NCBI GenBank assembly: GCA_002256425.1
Contig: NKIZ01000001.1
Span: 3,321,001 to 3,385,000 of the forward strand
DNA from: Alphaproteobacteria bacterium PA2
GTDB lineage: Bacteria > Pseudomonadota > Alphaproteobacteria > Caulobacterales > Caulobacteraceae
Length of the DNA: 64,000 nucleotides
Direction: 5' to 3'
Part shown: one piece after another, positions 42,551 to 50,594 of the stretch
How the letters are laid out: every line of letters begins with the position of its first letter
Numbering within the stretch: the first letter of the stretch is position 1
Translations under genes and position numbers: made by a program
The notes under the pieces: model-generated
What the model was told of the DNA's origin: nothing
Databases searched by the model: none
The model's input: only the letters and a program-made list of their open reading frames with translations

Positions 42551-44272
42551 TCAGTAGCCGGCGACATCTCCAACGGGCAGGCGGGGATCGATCGCCCCAT
42601 AGAGCCGGTCGTCCCCCAGGGGCGGCGACCCGATCGCCGGACCGCCCACGTAAATCGCGGCGATCTGGTTCCAGTAGTCCATGGGCTCAAGCTTGTGACC
42701 AAAGGAGGCAAGAACGGACATGGTGTCAGCGCTGAGGGAGCCTGGCTCGTAATAGATCACGTCCGGCAGCCATTGGGCATGGATGCGCGGGGCGTTGACC
42801 GCCTCGGTCACCGTCATCCCGTGGTCGATCATGTTGATCATGACCTGCAGGACGCCGGTCGGAATGTGGCTGCCGCCGGGGGTGCCCAGGACCATGGCCA
42901 GCTTGCCGTCCTTTGTGACAATGGTCGGGCTCATGGAGGACAGGGGGCGCTTGCCGGGCGCAATGGCGTTGTTCACCCCTTCGACCAGGCCGTACATGTT
43001 GGGTTCGCCGGGCTTCGACGAGAAATCATCCATTTCGTCATTGAGCAGGATGCCGGTCCCTGGCGCCGTCACCCGGGCGCCGAACCAGTCGTTGAGGGTA
43101 TAGGTCAGGGAGACCGCATTGCCCTGTTCGTCGACGATGGAGAAGTGGGTCGTGCTGCTGCCCTCACGCCCGACGCCGGGGACGCCCAGAGAGACGGACG
43201 GTGTCGCCTTGTTGGCGGAAATACCCTGGCGCAGCTGGGCGGCGTAGTCCGGCGACAGGAAGCGGGCGACATCGACCTTCACGAAGTCCGGATCGCCGAG
43301 ATTGACGTTGCGGTCATGGTAGGCCCGCCTCAGGGCCTCGGTCATGTAGTGGACGCTCTGGGCTGAATGGAAGCCCAGGTCCTTCAGGGGATAGGCCGAA
43401 AGTATGTTCAGGACTTCGCAGATCACCACCCCGCCCGAGCTGGGCAGGGGGGCGGAAATCACCCGATAGCCGCGATAGTCACATTCGATCGGCGTACGTT
43501 CGACGGGGCGGTAGTCGGTGAAATCGGCATCGGCCAGAATGCCGCCATGGGCCTTGCTGGCGGCGACCATGCTGGCCGCCGGCGCCCCGCGATAGAAGGC
43601 GTCGGCGCCCTTGTCGGATATGGCCTTCAGGGTCTTGCCCAGGTCGGCCTGGACAAACAGGTCGCCCTTGCGCCAGGGGCCGCCGGCCTTGAGGAAGATA
43701 GCCGCGCTGGGGGCGTCCTTGGCAAAATCGGCAGCGCCTTCATTGAGCATTGTGGCGTCGCCCTGATCCAGGGGGAAACCTTTCGAGGCGAGCTTGATCG
43801 AGCTGGCCATCAGCTCGGCCCGCGGACGGGTTCCGTATTTCTGCCGGGCAAGCTCCAGCCCGGCCACGGTTCCGGGGATCGCCACGGCCCGATAGCCTCT
43901 GGCCGACAGGCCCGGAATGACCTTGCCCTCTGCGTCCAGATACATGGTGGCGGTCGCGGCCTTGGGGGCGACCTCGCGGAAGTCGATGAAGGTCTGACGG
44001 CCGTCGTGCATGCGCACCATCATGAAGCCGCCGCCGCCGATATTGCCGGCCTCGGGAAAGGTCACAGCCAGGGCGTAGGCCACGGCGACCGCAGCGTCGA
44101 CTGCATTGCCGCCCTTGCGCAGAACCTCAACGCCGGCCTGGCTTGCCCGCCGATGGGCGGAAACGACCATGCCATGCTCGGCGCCGACCGGTAGGGGCTC
44201 CGCCGCCTGGACCTGGCCGCTGAACAGGGACAGGCCGATCAGGGCGATGAGCGAGAGCCGGGCGATGCGCAT
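42551..44272 (-). CDS. ggt: Gamma-glutamyltranspeptidase precursor
   Basis: 573 residues. Signal peptide MRIARLSLIALIGLSLFSG ending QVQA, so periplasmic. N-terminal nucleophile hydrolase: self-cleavage is expected before the Thr of STTHFSIVDEQGNAV, giving large and small subunits. Other family segments are GNAVDAAVAVAYAL, GGGGFMMVRM and MSPTIVTKDGKLAMVLGTPG. It breaks down glutathione and gamma-glutamyl compounds. The TonB receptor upstream is separated by a good terminator. Confidence 0.94.
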   Translation of the reverse strand: MRIARLSLIALIGLSLFSGQVQAAEPLPVGAEHGMVVSAHRRASQAGVEVLRKGGNAVDAAVAVAYALAVTFPEAGNIGGGGFMMVRMHDGRQTFIDFREVAPKAATATMYLDAEGKVIPGLSARGYRAVAIPGTVAGLELARQKYGTRPRAELMASSIKLASKGFPLDQGDATMLNEGAADFAKDAPSAAIFLKAGGPWRKGDLFVQADLGKTLKAISDKGADAFYRGAPAASMVAASKAHGGILADADFTDYRPVERTPIECDYRGYRVISAPLPSSGGVVICEVLNILSAYPLKDLGFHSAQSVHYMTEALRRAYHDRNVNLGDPDFVKVDVARFLSPDYAAQLRQGISANKATPSVSLGVPGVGREGSSTTHFSIVDEQGNAVSLTYTLNDWFGARVTAPGTGILLNDEMDDFSSKPGEPNMYGLVEGVNNAIAPGKRPLSSMSPTIVTKDGKLAMVLGTPGGSHIPTGVLQVMINMIDHGMTVTEAVNAPRIHAQWLPDVIYYEPGSLSADTMSVLASFGHKLEPMDYWNQIAAIYVGGPAIGSPPLGDDRLYGAIDPRLPVGDVAGY

Positions 44273-44309
44273 ACTTCACTTCCTTGCAGACAGGCCTGGG
44301 ACGAAACCC

Positions 44310-44348
44310 AAAAAAAGTGGGCTGGGCAAGCCTAAGCCTGCCCAGCCC
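44310..44348 (-). terminator. Intrinsic terminator of the TonB-dependent receptor gene
   Basis: On the minus strand: ten-base perfect stem GGGCTGGGCA/TGCCCAGCCC (44319-44348, ten-base loop) followed by AC and seven T residues (44316-44310). It lies 27 bases after the receptor stop. Confidence 0.85.
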
Positions 44349-44375
44349 AACAATCTTCCAGTGGTTTCTGGAGGT

Positions 44376-47033
44376 TTAGTAGACAACCTTCATGCGGGCA
44401 TACCAGAAGGCGCCGTTGAAGCCGAAGGGTCCGCCGTTACGGGGATAGACCTGCCCGTCACCCGTGCTGTTGGTCAGGGTGAAGATCGGGTTGCTCGCCG
44501 AGGCGGCGATCTTGTCCGGGAAGGTGTTGAACAGGTTATTTGCACCGACCGTGAAGGTGTACTTCTCGGCGAAGGTGTAGCTGGCGTCGAGGTCCACAGT
44601 GAACTTCGCACCGAACTCCTGACCGGGATAGTCGGACTGGGCGCGCCAGCTGCTGTAATAGTGACCCGCCGCATTGATGGCGAGGGCGTCACGCTTCCAG
44701 TTGGCCGCCAGGTTCAGACGATGGTGAGGCGCAAGGTTCTCAGCGTCCACGATCTGATTGGCGCCAATAGCCGCCGCATCAAACTTGGTGACCTTGTTTT
44801 CGTTGAAGTTGTAGGCCGCAGTCAGGTTCAGTCGGCCATCAGCCAGTTCGGTCCGATAGCTGCCGACAATGTCGACGCCCTTGGTGGTGGTGTCGAGGGA
44901 GTTGGTGAAGTACTGGACTTCGCCATCAATGCCCACGGAGGCCAGTTCCGGCCGCGCAGTGATATCAGCTGCCCTGACCTTGAAGGTCCGGGAGATGAAG
45001 ATCCGGTCGGTGACCTTGATGTTGTAGGCGTCAACGGTCAGCGTCAGGGCGCCGGTGGGCTGATAGACAAAGCCGATACCGAAGTTCCGGGATTCCTCAG
45101 GCTTGAGGGCCTTGGAGCCGAAATACTTGGCCACCGAGCTGGTCACCGGGAAGGTGCCGGTCTGGACCGAGTTACCCGCCACGAAGTTGGTGGTCAGGAC
45201 CTGGGTATTGCTCTGGCCCGGGGTCGGCGCGTGGAAACCGCTGCCAACCGTCGCGCGCAGGGCGAACTGGTCGTTCACATGATAGATGCCGTTCAGCTTG
45301 CCGACCCAGGCGCTGCCGAAGGTGTCGTAGTGCTCGTAACGGCCGGCGGCGCCGACCGAGAAGGCGTCGGTCAGATCGGTTTCAGCACCGGCATAGAAGC
45401 CATAGCTGGCCTGCTCATTCTTGCCGGCATAGGTCGGGCTGGTGCCGCCATAGCCGCTGGCCGCCGGGCTTTCCGCAGAGGTGAAGGTTCCGGTAGCGCT
45501 GTAGACACCCGGAGCGGTCTGAACATAGAGGGGGTGCGGAACGGCATAGGGGCCGGCGCCGTAGGACTGGGGATCACCCTCGGTCGCGGTATAGGTTTCC
45601 CGGCGATACTCGGCGCCGCCGGACAGGGTGACCGGGCTCGCAAAGCCGGCGTCCATGTCATAGGTCAGGTCGAGGCTGCCGTTCATTTCCTTCTGGATCA
45701 GCTTGCCGAACTGGAAGCTGGTCTGCGAGGCCTTGCCGTAGGACGGGCTGGTGGAATTGTACATCGACAGGTCGAGGGAGTTACGGCTGATCGACCCGGA
45801 CAGGTCATAGCCGATGCCGCCGGCCGTCTTGCCCTTGAGGCCCAAGGTTCCGAAGGCCTGGTCGGTCTTGCCGACAAACCGCGGGGTGAAGCCTGCGGGA
45901 TAGATCGAGCTCAGCATGAAGACATTGCTGTCCTGGACGTAGCCGCCAGCCGGGCAGGTCGCATTGCCGGTCGGGCAGGTGGTCAGATAGTAGGGCTGCT
46001 GGAAGAAGGACCGCCCGCCAATGCTGATGGTCTGTCCGTCCGTGGTCTTGAAGGGCCGCGACCCCACCACCGATGAGCGGAAGTTGAAGCTCTGGTCCGC
46101 GTCGCTGTGGGCGAGGTTGGCGAAGGCGTAGACCTTGGCGGAATCGGAGATTTCAAAGCCCGAATTGACGATGAACTTGTAGCCCTCGCTGGGCGAAGTA
46201 CCCCAGATCTGAACTGGCAGGGGATAGTGCGGCAGCTTGCTGGCCAGGGTCGGATTCTCCGCGGCGAAGGCTGCGGCGATCGGCCGGGTCTCGCCACGGC
46301 TGGTCTGGGCGTCGTTGTTGTATTCACCGGAGACGCGGATGAAGCCGGTCTCACCGAGTCTCAGGCCACCGCTGGCGGCGATCTGGTAGCTCTCGCCGTC
46401 GCTGTTGGTCTGATACTGGCCGTAACGGGCCTGCATTTCGAAGCCCATGTCATCGCGAAGGCCATAGTTCAGGACGCCGGCGATGGCGTCCGAGCCGTAC
46501 TGCGCCGTCGCGCCGTCGCGAAGGACTTCCAGGCTCTTGATGGCGATGGAGGGGATGGCGGAAATATCGGCGCCCTGGGAGCCGAAGGACAGGCCGGTGT
46601 CGCCACCGTTATAGACCTGGACCAGAGCCGAACGGTTGTAACGCTTGCCGTTGAGCATCACCAGGACCTGGTCGGCCGGAAGGCCGCGGAGGGACGGCGC
46701 GCGGACGAAGGTCGAAGCGTCGGAAATGGTGTTCTGGCCGACGAAGAACGACGGAATGATGTTGTTCAGGGTGTCCAGCATGTTGCCGGACGGTTGGGCG
46801 GCCAGTTCGCTGGCGCTGACCACATCGATCGGAGAGGCGGAGTCGGCGACCGTGCGGTCGGTACGACGGGTGCCGATGACGATGACTTCATCGACGGCAT
46901 CGGCCTTGGCCGCGCCGGCAGGCGCCGCAGCGGCCGTTTGAGCGAAGGCAGGGCCCGTCGCGGTCATCGCCAATCCGGCCACGCTGCCCAGCAGCAAGGC
47001 CTTGATAAGCGATGTGTTTTTCGGATTTTTCAT
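44376..47033 (-). CDS. TonB-dependent outer-membrane receptor
   Basis: 885 residues. Signal peptide (~residues 1-31, ending AFAQ), TonB-box region DEVIVIGTRRTDRTV, then the plug domain: SPIDVVSASELAAQPSGNML, VLVMLNGKRYNRSALV and LEVLRDGATAQYGSDAIAGV. A ~700-residue beta-barrel ends FNGAFWYARMKVVY, with a terminal aromatic region. In Caulobacterales these receptors take up sugars, metals or vitamins; the ligand cannot be read here. Own promoter region and own terminator, so monocistronic. Confidence 0.93.
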   Translation of the reverse strand: MKNPKNTSLIKALLLGSVAGLAMTATGPAFAQTAAAAPAGAAKADAVDEVIVIGTRRTDRTVADSASPIDVVSASELAAQPSGNMLDTLNNIIPSFFVGQNTISDASTFVRAPSLRGLPADQVLVMLNGKRYNRSALVQVYNGGDTGLSFGSQGADISAIPSIAIKSLEVLRDGATAQYGSDAIAGVLNYGLRDDMGFEMQARYGQYQTNSDGESYQIAASGGLRLGETGFIRVSGEYNNDAQTSRGETRPIAAAFAAENPTLASKLPHYPLPVQIWGTSPSEGYKFIVNSGFEISDSAKVYAFANLAHSDADQSFNFRSSVVGSRPFKTTDGQTISIGGRSFFQQPYYLTTCPTGNATCPAGGYVQDSNVFMLSSIYPAGFTPRFVGKTDQAFGTLGLKGKTAGGIGYDLSGSISRNSLDLSMYNSTSPSYGKASQTSFQFGKLIQKEMNGSLDLTYDMDAGFASPVTLSGGAEYRRETYTATEGDPQSYGAGPYAVPHPLYVQTAPGVYSATGTFTSAESPAASGYGGTSPTYAGKNEQASYGFYAGAETDLTDAFSVGAAGRYEHYDTFGSAWVGKLNGIYHVNDQFALRATVGSGFHAPTPGQSNTQVLTTNFVAGNSVQTGTFPVTSSVAKYFGSKALKPEESRNFGIGFVYQPTGALTLTVDAYNIKVTDRIFISRTFKVRAADITARPELASVGIDGEVQYFTNSLDTTTKGVDIVGSYRTELADGRLNLTAAYNFNENKVTKFDAAAIGANQIVDAENLAPHHRLNLAANWKRDALAINAAGHYYSSWRAQSDYPGQEFGAKFTVDLDASYTFAEKYTFTVGANNLFNTFPDKIAASASNPIFTLTNSTGDGQVYPRNGGPFGFNGAFWYARMKVVY

Positions 47034-47081
47034 TCAATTTCCCCAGAGGTTTGGCTTATCTTCGCCATATTACAGCTTGGA

Positions 47082-47110
47082 ATAGTGTGCAGTCAGCGGA
47101 CAATTGTCAA
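47082..47110 (-). promoter_or_regulatory. Possible promoter of the TonB receptor gene
   Basis: On the minus strand a consensus TTGACA (47110-47105) is followed after 17 bases by CACTAT, a weak -10. The start codon is 49 bases further on. The -35 is strong, the -10 is not, so an activator or a slightly shifted -10 is possible. Confidence 0.35.
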
Positions 47111-47243
47111 AGCAGGTTGCACAAGTTTCGGGCTGCTGTGCTTTTCATAAGACAGGTCCGGGTGGCGCAAGACACGCCTTGCAGAAAAATGACGTGCGTG
47201 TCAGGTTTGCAGTTCAGAACTGTTCGCAGGACCACGCCATCCC

Positions 47244-47435
47244 ATGATCCGAGCCATTCTGGGGCCACTCTTCAAATTCATGCCCCTCCTGTTCGGGATC
47301 GGCTTCCTGGCCCCCCTCATCAAGGAAATCATTGTCCTGACCAACCTCAGTCCGGGTGCGCCACCCCTGGTGGTCGGCCTGGTCATCGGCGGGGCCTGGG
47401 GCGCCTTCGCCACCTGGAAAGGTCGCTGGATATGA
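47244..47435 (+). CDS. Small two-helix membrane protein coupled to a desaturase
   Basis: 63 residues, MIRAILGPLFKFMPLLFGIG then a second helix VVGLVIGGAWGAFATW. Its stop overlaps the ATG of the desaturase gene (ATGA), so it is translated just ahead of it in a fixed ratio. No known domain; possibly a partner or stabiliser of the membrane-bound desaturase. Confidence 0.65.
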   Translation: MIRAILGPLFKFMPLLFGIGFLAPLIKEIIVLTNLSPGAPPLVVGLVIGGAWGAFATWKGRWI

Positions 47436-48328
47436 AGGCTTCAGCGGTCGCTGCGCCCGAGAACCTGTCGGCCCTGTCCAGCCAGGAACTCATGCGCCTG
47501 GAGAAGAAGATCGCCGATCAGTACATGGGCGGCCTGCCCTGGGGCTCCATCAGCTGGGGCCTGGGCAATCTGGTGGTCTGGCTGTCCCTCTGGCCCCTGA
47601 CCCTGTCGGGCATTTTGCCCCTGTGTCTCGCCTTCCCCATCGCCACACTGAACGTGATGCTGAGCTATCTGCCGTCCCACGAAGCCCAGCACCGGATCAT
47701 CGCCCAGGAGGGCGACAAGCTGTTCTGGCTGAACGAACTGGTGGGGCACCTGTCCACCATCCCCCTGGTCCTGCCCTATGATGTCGCGCGCCTGACCCAC
47801 CTTGAGCACCACAAGCACGCCAACCATCCGGAGCTGGATCCCGACATCAGCACCAAGGCCAAGGGGCCCTGGGATTCCATACTGAACAGCATCCGCAACC
47901 GGCAGCCTGGCTCCAAAGGCAACGCAAAATATGGGGAGACCCTGCAGCGACTGGGAACCCCAGAGGCCCAGAAGGCTGGCCTGATCGCCCTGGTCTTCCA
48001 GCTGTCCTATCTGGGCATTCTCTTCACCATGGCCTGGACCGGTCACGCCCTGGTCGCAGCCCTGATCTGGTGGCTGCCCCGGCACATCGCCCAGACCTAT
48101 ATCCAGTTCTATCTCAGCTGGGCCCCACACCATCCGGGAACCGAGTCCGGCCGCTATCGCGACACCCGCGCCTTCCGCAGCGCCGTGGGCAATATCGGAT
48201 CCATGGGCATGCAGTTCCACATCATCCACCACCTCTATCCCCGCATTCCCCTGATGCGGACCCCGGCGGCCTATTGGGCGCTGAAGCCGGTGCTCGAAGC
48301 GCGGGGATGCCGGATCGACGGGCTGTAG
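47432..48328 (+). CDS. Membrane fatty-acid desaturase / hydroxylase family protein
   Basis: 298 residues from the ATG at 47432 (an in-frame extension to 47012 runs through non-coding sequence and is rejected). Three histidine boxes bind the di-iron centre: HEAQH (83-87), HLEHHKH (123-129) and HIIHH near residue 270. Membrane helices lie at ~38-58, 61-80 and ~195-225. The family includes acyl desaturases and carotenoid hydroxylase/ketolases; the short form with a late HIIHHLYPRIP fits either, so product is open. Confidence 0.82.
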   Translation: MKASAVAAPENLSALSSQELMRLEKKIADQYMGGLPWGSISWGLGNLVVWLSLWPLTLSGILPLCLAFPIATLNVMLSYLPSHEAQHRIIAQEGDKLFWLNELVGHLSTIPLVLPYDVARLTHLEHHKHANHPELDPDISTKAKGPWDSILNSIRNRQPGSKGNAKYGETLQRLGTPEAQKAGLIALVFQLSYLGILFTMAWTGHALVAALIWWLPRHIAQTYIQFYLSWAPHHPGTESGRYRDTRAFRSAVGNIGSMGMQFHIIHHLYPRIPLMRTPAAYWALKPVLEARGCRIDGL

Positions 48329-48471
48329 CAAGTCGACGGGCGACCTGCAGAATTTCTGCGGGAGCAAACTCCGATCTTCGGGCGTTTAGCCCTATCAAAC
48401 CCCGCGCACATTCCTAGATGTGCCTGCCGACGACCATTCCGGTCCGCCAACCCTTTGGAAAAACCTCCCCC

Positions 48472-49110
48472 ATGACCCAAACCGTGATCGACCTGCTGAA
48501 CTGGCGCTACGCCACCAAGAAGATGGACCCCGCCAAGGCCGTTCCGGCCGACAAGGTCGAACGGATCGTTGAGGCCGCCCGGCTGGCGCCGACCTCCAGC
48601 GGCCTGCAGCCCTATGAAATCGTTGTTGTGAAGGACCCTGCTGTCCGGGCCCGCATCCAGCCCGTCGCCTGGAACCAGGCCCAGATCACCGAGGGCTCGC
48701 ACCTGCTGGTCTTCGCCGCCTGGGACAACTACACGGCCGACCGCATCAACCACATGTTTGATCTGACCAATCAGATCCGTGGCTTCGAGAACGAGGGCTG
48801 GGAAAACTATCGCAAGATGCTGCTGGCCACCTATCCCCAGCGCGAAGCTGAACTGAACTATCAGCACGCCGCCCGCCAGGCCTATATCGGCGTCGGCGCC
48901 GCTCTGATCGCTGCAGCCTTCGAAGAGGTGGACGCCACGCCCATGGAGGGATTCGACCCCGTCGCCCTGGACGAGATCCTCGGCCTGAAGGACCGCGGCC
49001 TGCGCAGTGTGGTGATCATTCCCCTGGGCTATCGCCAGGAAGAGGGCGACTGGCTGGTCAACCTGGAAAAGGTCCGCCGCCCGACCGACCAGTTCGTCAC
49101 TGAGGTCTAG
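48472..49110 (+). CDS. Nitroreductase-family NAD(P)H oxidoreductase (NfsB-like)
   Basis: 212 residues from the ATG at 48472. FMN-binding start NWRYATKKMD and AARLAPTSSGLQPYEIVVV, later LGYRQEEGDW, as in NfsB-type oxygen-insensitive nitroreductases/dihydropteridine reductases. It is the last host-type gene before the element boundary. A GCAGAA-T-TTCTGC palindrome lies upstream near 48345. Confidence 0.87.
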   Translation: MTQTVIDLLNWRYATKKMDPAKAVPADKVERIVEAARLAPTSSGLQPYEIVVVKDPAVRARIQPVAWNQAQITEGSHLLVFAAWDNYTADRINHMFDLTNQIRGFENEGWENYRKMLLATYPQREAELNYQHAARQAYIGVGAALIAAAFEEVDATPMEGFDPVALDEILGLKDRGLRSVVIIPLGYRQEEGDWLVNLEKVRRPTDQFVTEV

Positions 49111-49248
49111 GAGCGGGCTGGCTTCACCCGCGGCGTGTCCGCGCACAAGCCATTACGGATGGGGTGGTCTGGACTTTCCGGATCATCCCACACCGCCCAA
49201 AGGGCGTCAGACGACACCACGTCAAATTTCTGATTTTCCTGGATAAAA

Positions 49249-49292
49249 TGGCGCGCCCGGAACGATTCGAACGTCCGACCCTCAGATTCGTA
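49249..49292 (-). other. attachment-site scar: 3' half of a tRNA-Arg(ACG), 44 bases
   Basis: Read on the minus strand the segment starts TACGAATCTGAGGGTC and ends TTCGAATCGTTCCGGGCGCG plus CCA. It contains anticodon-loop ACGAA, the 3' anticodon strand TCTGA, a full T-arm (GGACG-TTCGAAT-CGTTC) and the acceptor 3' strand CGGGCGC-G-CCA. The D-arm, 5' acceptor strand and 5' anticodon strand are absent from the following bases, so it is not a working tRNA. A tRNA 3' end duplicated at the join between host genes and accessory DNA is the standard mark of tyrosine-integrase insertion. Confidence 0.8.
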
Positions 49293-49479
49293 GACTGGCC
49301 TTATATGTTGAAATAATTGGCCTTTTTTGCAAACCTAAGGTCTTTTCCCGGATTGAATTCAAACGGGAATTCTTCGACTTTGCAAACCCAAAAGAACCTC
49401 GACAGCGGCCTCATGCTGACCTCTCAGGATGCATTGAAGTCCTAGGTTTTGAGCCTACCACGCAGGTGTGGGGCTGCAG
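49293..49479. other. Non-coding left end of the element
   Basis: AT-richer than surroundings, with no supported gene. It holds two copies of TTTGCAAACC (49326-49335 and 49379-49388, 53 bases apart), a GAATTCAAACGGGAATTC stretch and a TCAGGA half-site at 49424. Such repeats next to an attachment core can be integrase arm sites or replication/regulatory boxes; neither can be proven here. Together with 49111-49248, which shows nothing recognisable, this is the only gene-free stretch over 300 bases. Confidence 0.5.
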
Positions 49480-50505
49480 ATGACTGGCTCTGCAGAAATC
49501 ACGATCCACCGCGGTCGGCGGACGAAGAACTTCACGGTCGTCGATAACGCCATAATTGAGCATCGAGTGCTGAGCGTTCGCGCTCGACTTGCCCTGATAC
49601 ATCTCCTTTCTAAGCGAGACGATTGGGTCCTCCAGATTGGTGACCTTAGAAGGGTTCTTGGGACGGCTGGGCGGGACCTGGGCCGGGACACGGCATACGC
49701 CGTAGTCTGCGAACTCGTGGCGGTTGGTTACATCGAAAAGGAGCAACTCCTCGGTCCTGATGGCCGCTTCCTAGGCGTGCGTTACACCGTCTGGGATGAA
49801 CCTGTTCAGATGAAGCTACCTCCTGACTCAGGAGGCACCGTCGGCAACGATTTAGCCCTTGCTGAAACAGAACCACGGACTTCCGAGCCGCCTCCTGAAA
49901 ATCAGGAAACGGTCGAAACCTTACGTGAAAATAGCGTGAAACTGAGAGGCGAGCTGCCGCTTCCTGATATTCAGGAAACGCCGTTTCCTGGTTTTCCGGA
50001 TCCGGTAAATCAGGACCTTACCAAAGAAGAATCTATACCAAGAACTAATTCCCCCCTTCCTTTCCCCCATCGAATTCGCGGCGGCGACGTGCCCAAGGTG
50101 GAGGGAAGGTTTGAAGCTTTTTGGCGCGAGTGGCCGGAAGATGAACGGCCCAAGTTTTACGCCGCCGGTGAAAAGCATTTTCTTAAGCTCAAGGTCAGCG
50201 ACCAAGAGTTAGCTGCCCGTCTGGCACCTGCTTATCGAACATATTGCCACCGCAGATCTCAGCCGGTCCTGATGATCCCATATCTTCAGGATCGGACGTT
50301 CCTGGATTTGGCGGAGGGGCCTCCGATCGATCCGGATGGACACTTTCGGATAGAGCCAGGTCGAGACGAGTGGGGCGCTTGGCTTCGCCACTACTCCGAG
50401 AGGTTTGGCCCCCGGCGGGTACAGTCCATCGAACAACTTGGCTTCACGTTGACGCCGACGCGATGGCCGCCAGTCCCAACACACACCCCTCACCTACCAG
50501 CCTGA
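49480..50505 (+). CDS. Replication-initiator-like winged-helix protein
   Basis: 341 residues from the ATG at 49480 (GTG at 49468 possible; the ATG is better placed behind GTGGGG). The N-terminal ~110 residues read as a winged helix of the phage-O / plasmid Rep kind: FTVVDNAIIEHRVLSVRARL, ALIHLLSKRDDW, GRDTAYAVVCELVAVGYI and a wing GPDGRFLGVRYTVW. A Pro/Glu-rich linker follows, then a C-terminal helical part (FEAFWREWPEDERPKFYAAG). Its place directly before parA fits replication or its control. Palindromes lie within its coding sequence. I do not recognise a named family. Confidence 0.6.
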   Translation: MTGSAEITIHRGRRTKNFTVVDNAIIEHRVLSVRARLALIHLLSKRDDWVLQIGDLRRVLGTAGRDLGRDTAYAVVCELVAVGYIEKEQLLGPDGRFLGVRYTVWDEPVQMKLPPDSGGTVGNDLALAETEPRTSEPPPENQETVETLRENSVKLRGELPLPDIQETPFPGFPDPVNQDLTKEESIPRTNSPLPFPHRIRGGDVPKVEGRFEAFWREWPEDERPKFYAAGEKHFLKLKVSDQELAARLAPAYRTYCHRRSQPVLMIPYLQDRTFLDLAEGPPIDPDGHFRIEPGRDEWGAWLRHYSERFGPRRVQSIEQLGFTLTPTRWPPVPTHTPHLPA

Positions 50506-50512
50506 ATTCAGG
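49819..50512. repeat. Family of CCTGA-(1-3)-TCAGG palindromes inside and at the end of the initiator gene
   Basis: Four perfect palindromes: CCTCCTGA-C-TCAGGAGG at 49819-49835, TCCTGA-AAA-TCAGGA at 49893-49907, TTCCTGA-TAT-TCAGGAA at 49961-49977 and CCTGA-AT-TCAGG at 50501-50512, the last spanning the stop codon. The first three are spaced about 70 bases apart. They encode the linker 'PPDSGG', 'PPENQE' and 'LPDIQE'. Possible origin or partition sites; the centre length varies, which is unusual for strict iterons. Confidence 0.55.
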
Positions 50513-50594
50513 TCGCCCTGTCCACGCGAGGAAGGGTGGCCATGAGGGCGTGCCGGAATGAGGCCCTTCGATATCCAAGACCTAGGAGATGAAA

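Noticed and set aside
44106..46076. 656-codon open frame on the plus strand
   Set aside because: Antisense to the TonB-dependent receptor and ggt; no domain, low-complexity composition.
47012..47431. N-terminal extension of the desaturase
   Set aside because: The extension runs across the TonB receptor promoter region and the small membrane gene; the ATG at 47432 gives a normal family start.
49249..49325. Functional tRNA gene on the minus strand
   Set aside because: Only the 3' half is present; no D-arm, no 5' acceptor strand and no 5' anticodon stem can be found in the adjoining bases.
49411..49746. 111-codon minus-strand frame at the element's left end
   Set aside because: Overlaps the start of the initiator-like gene in antisense and has no ribosome-binding site or recognisable motif.
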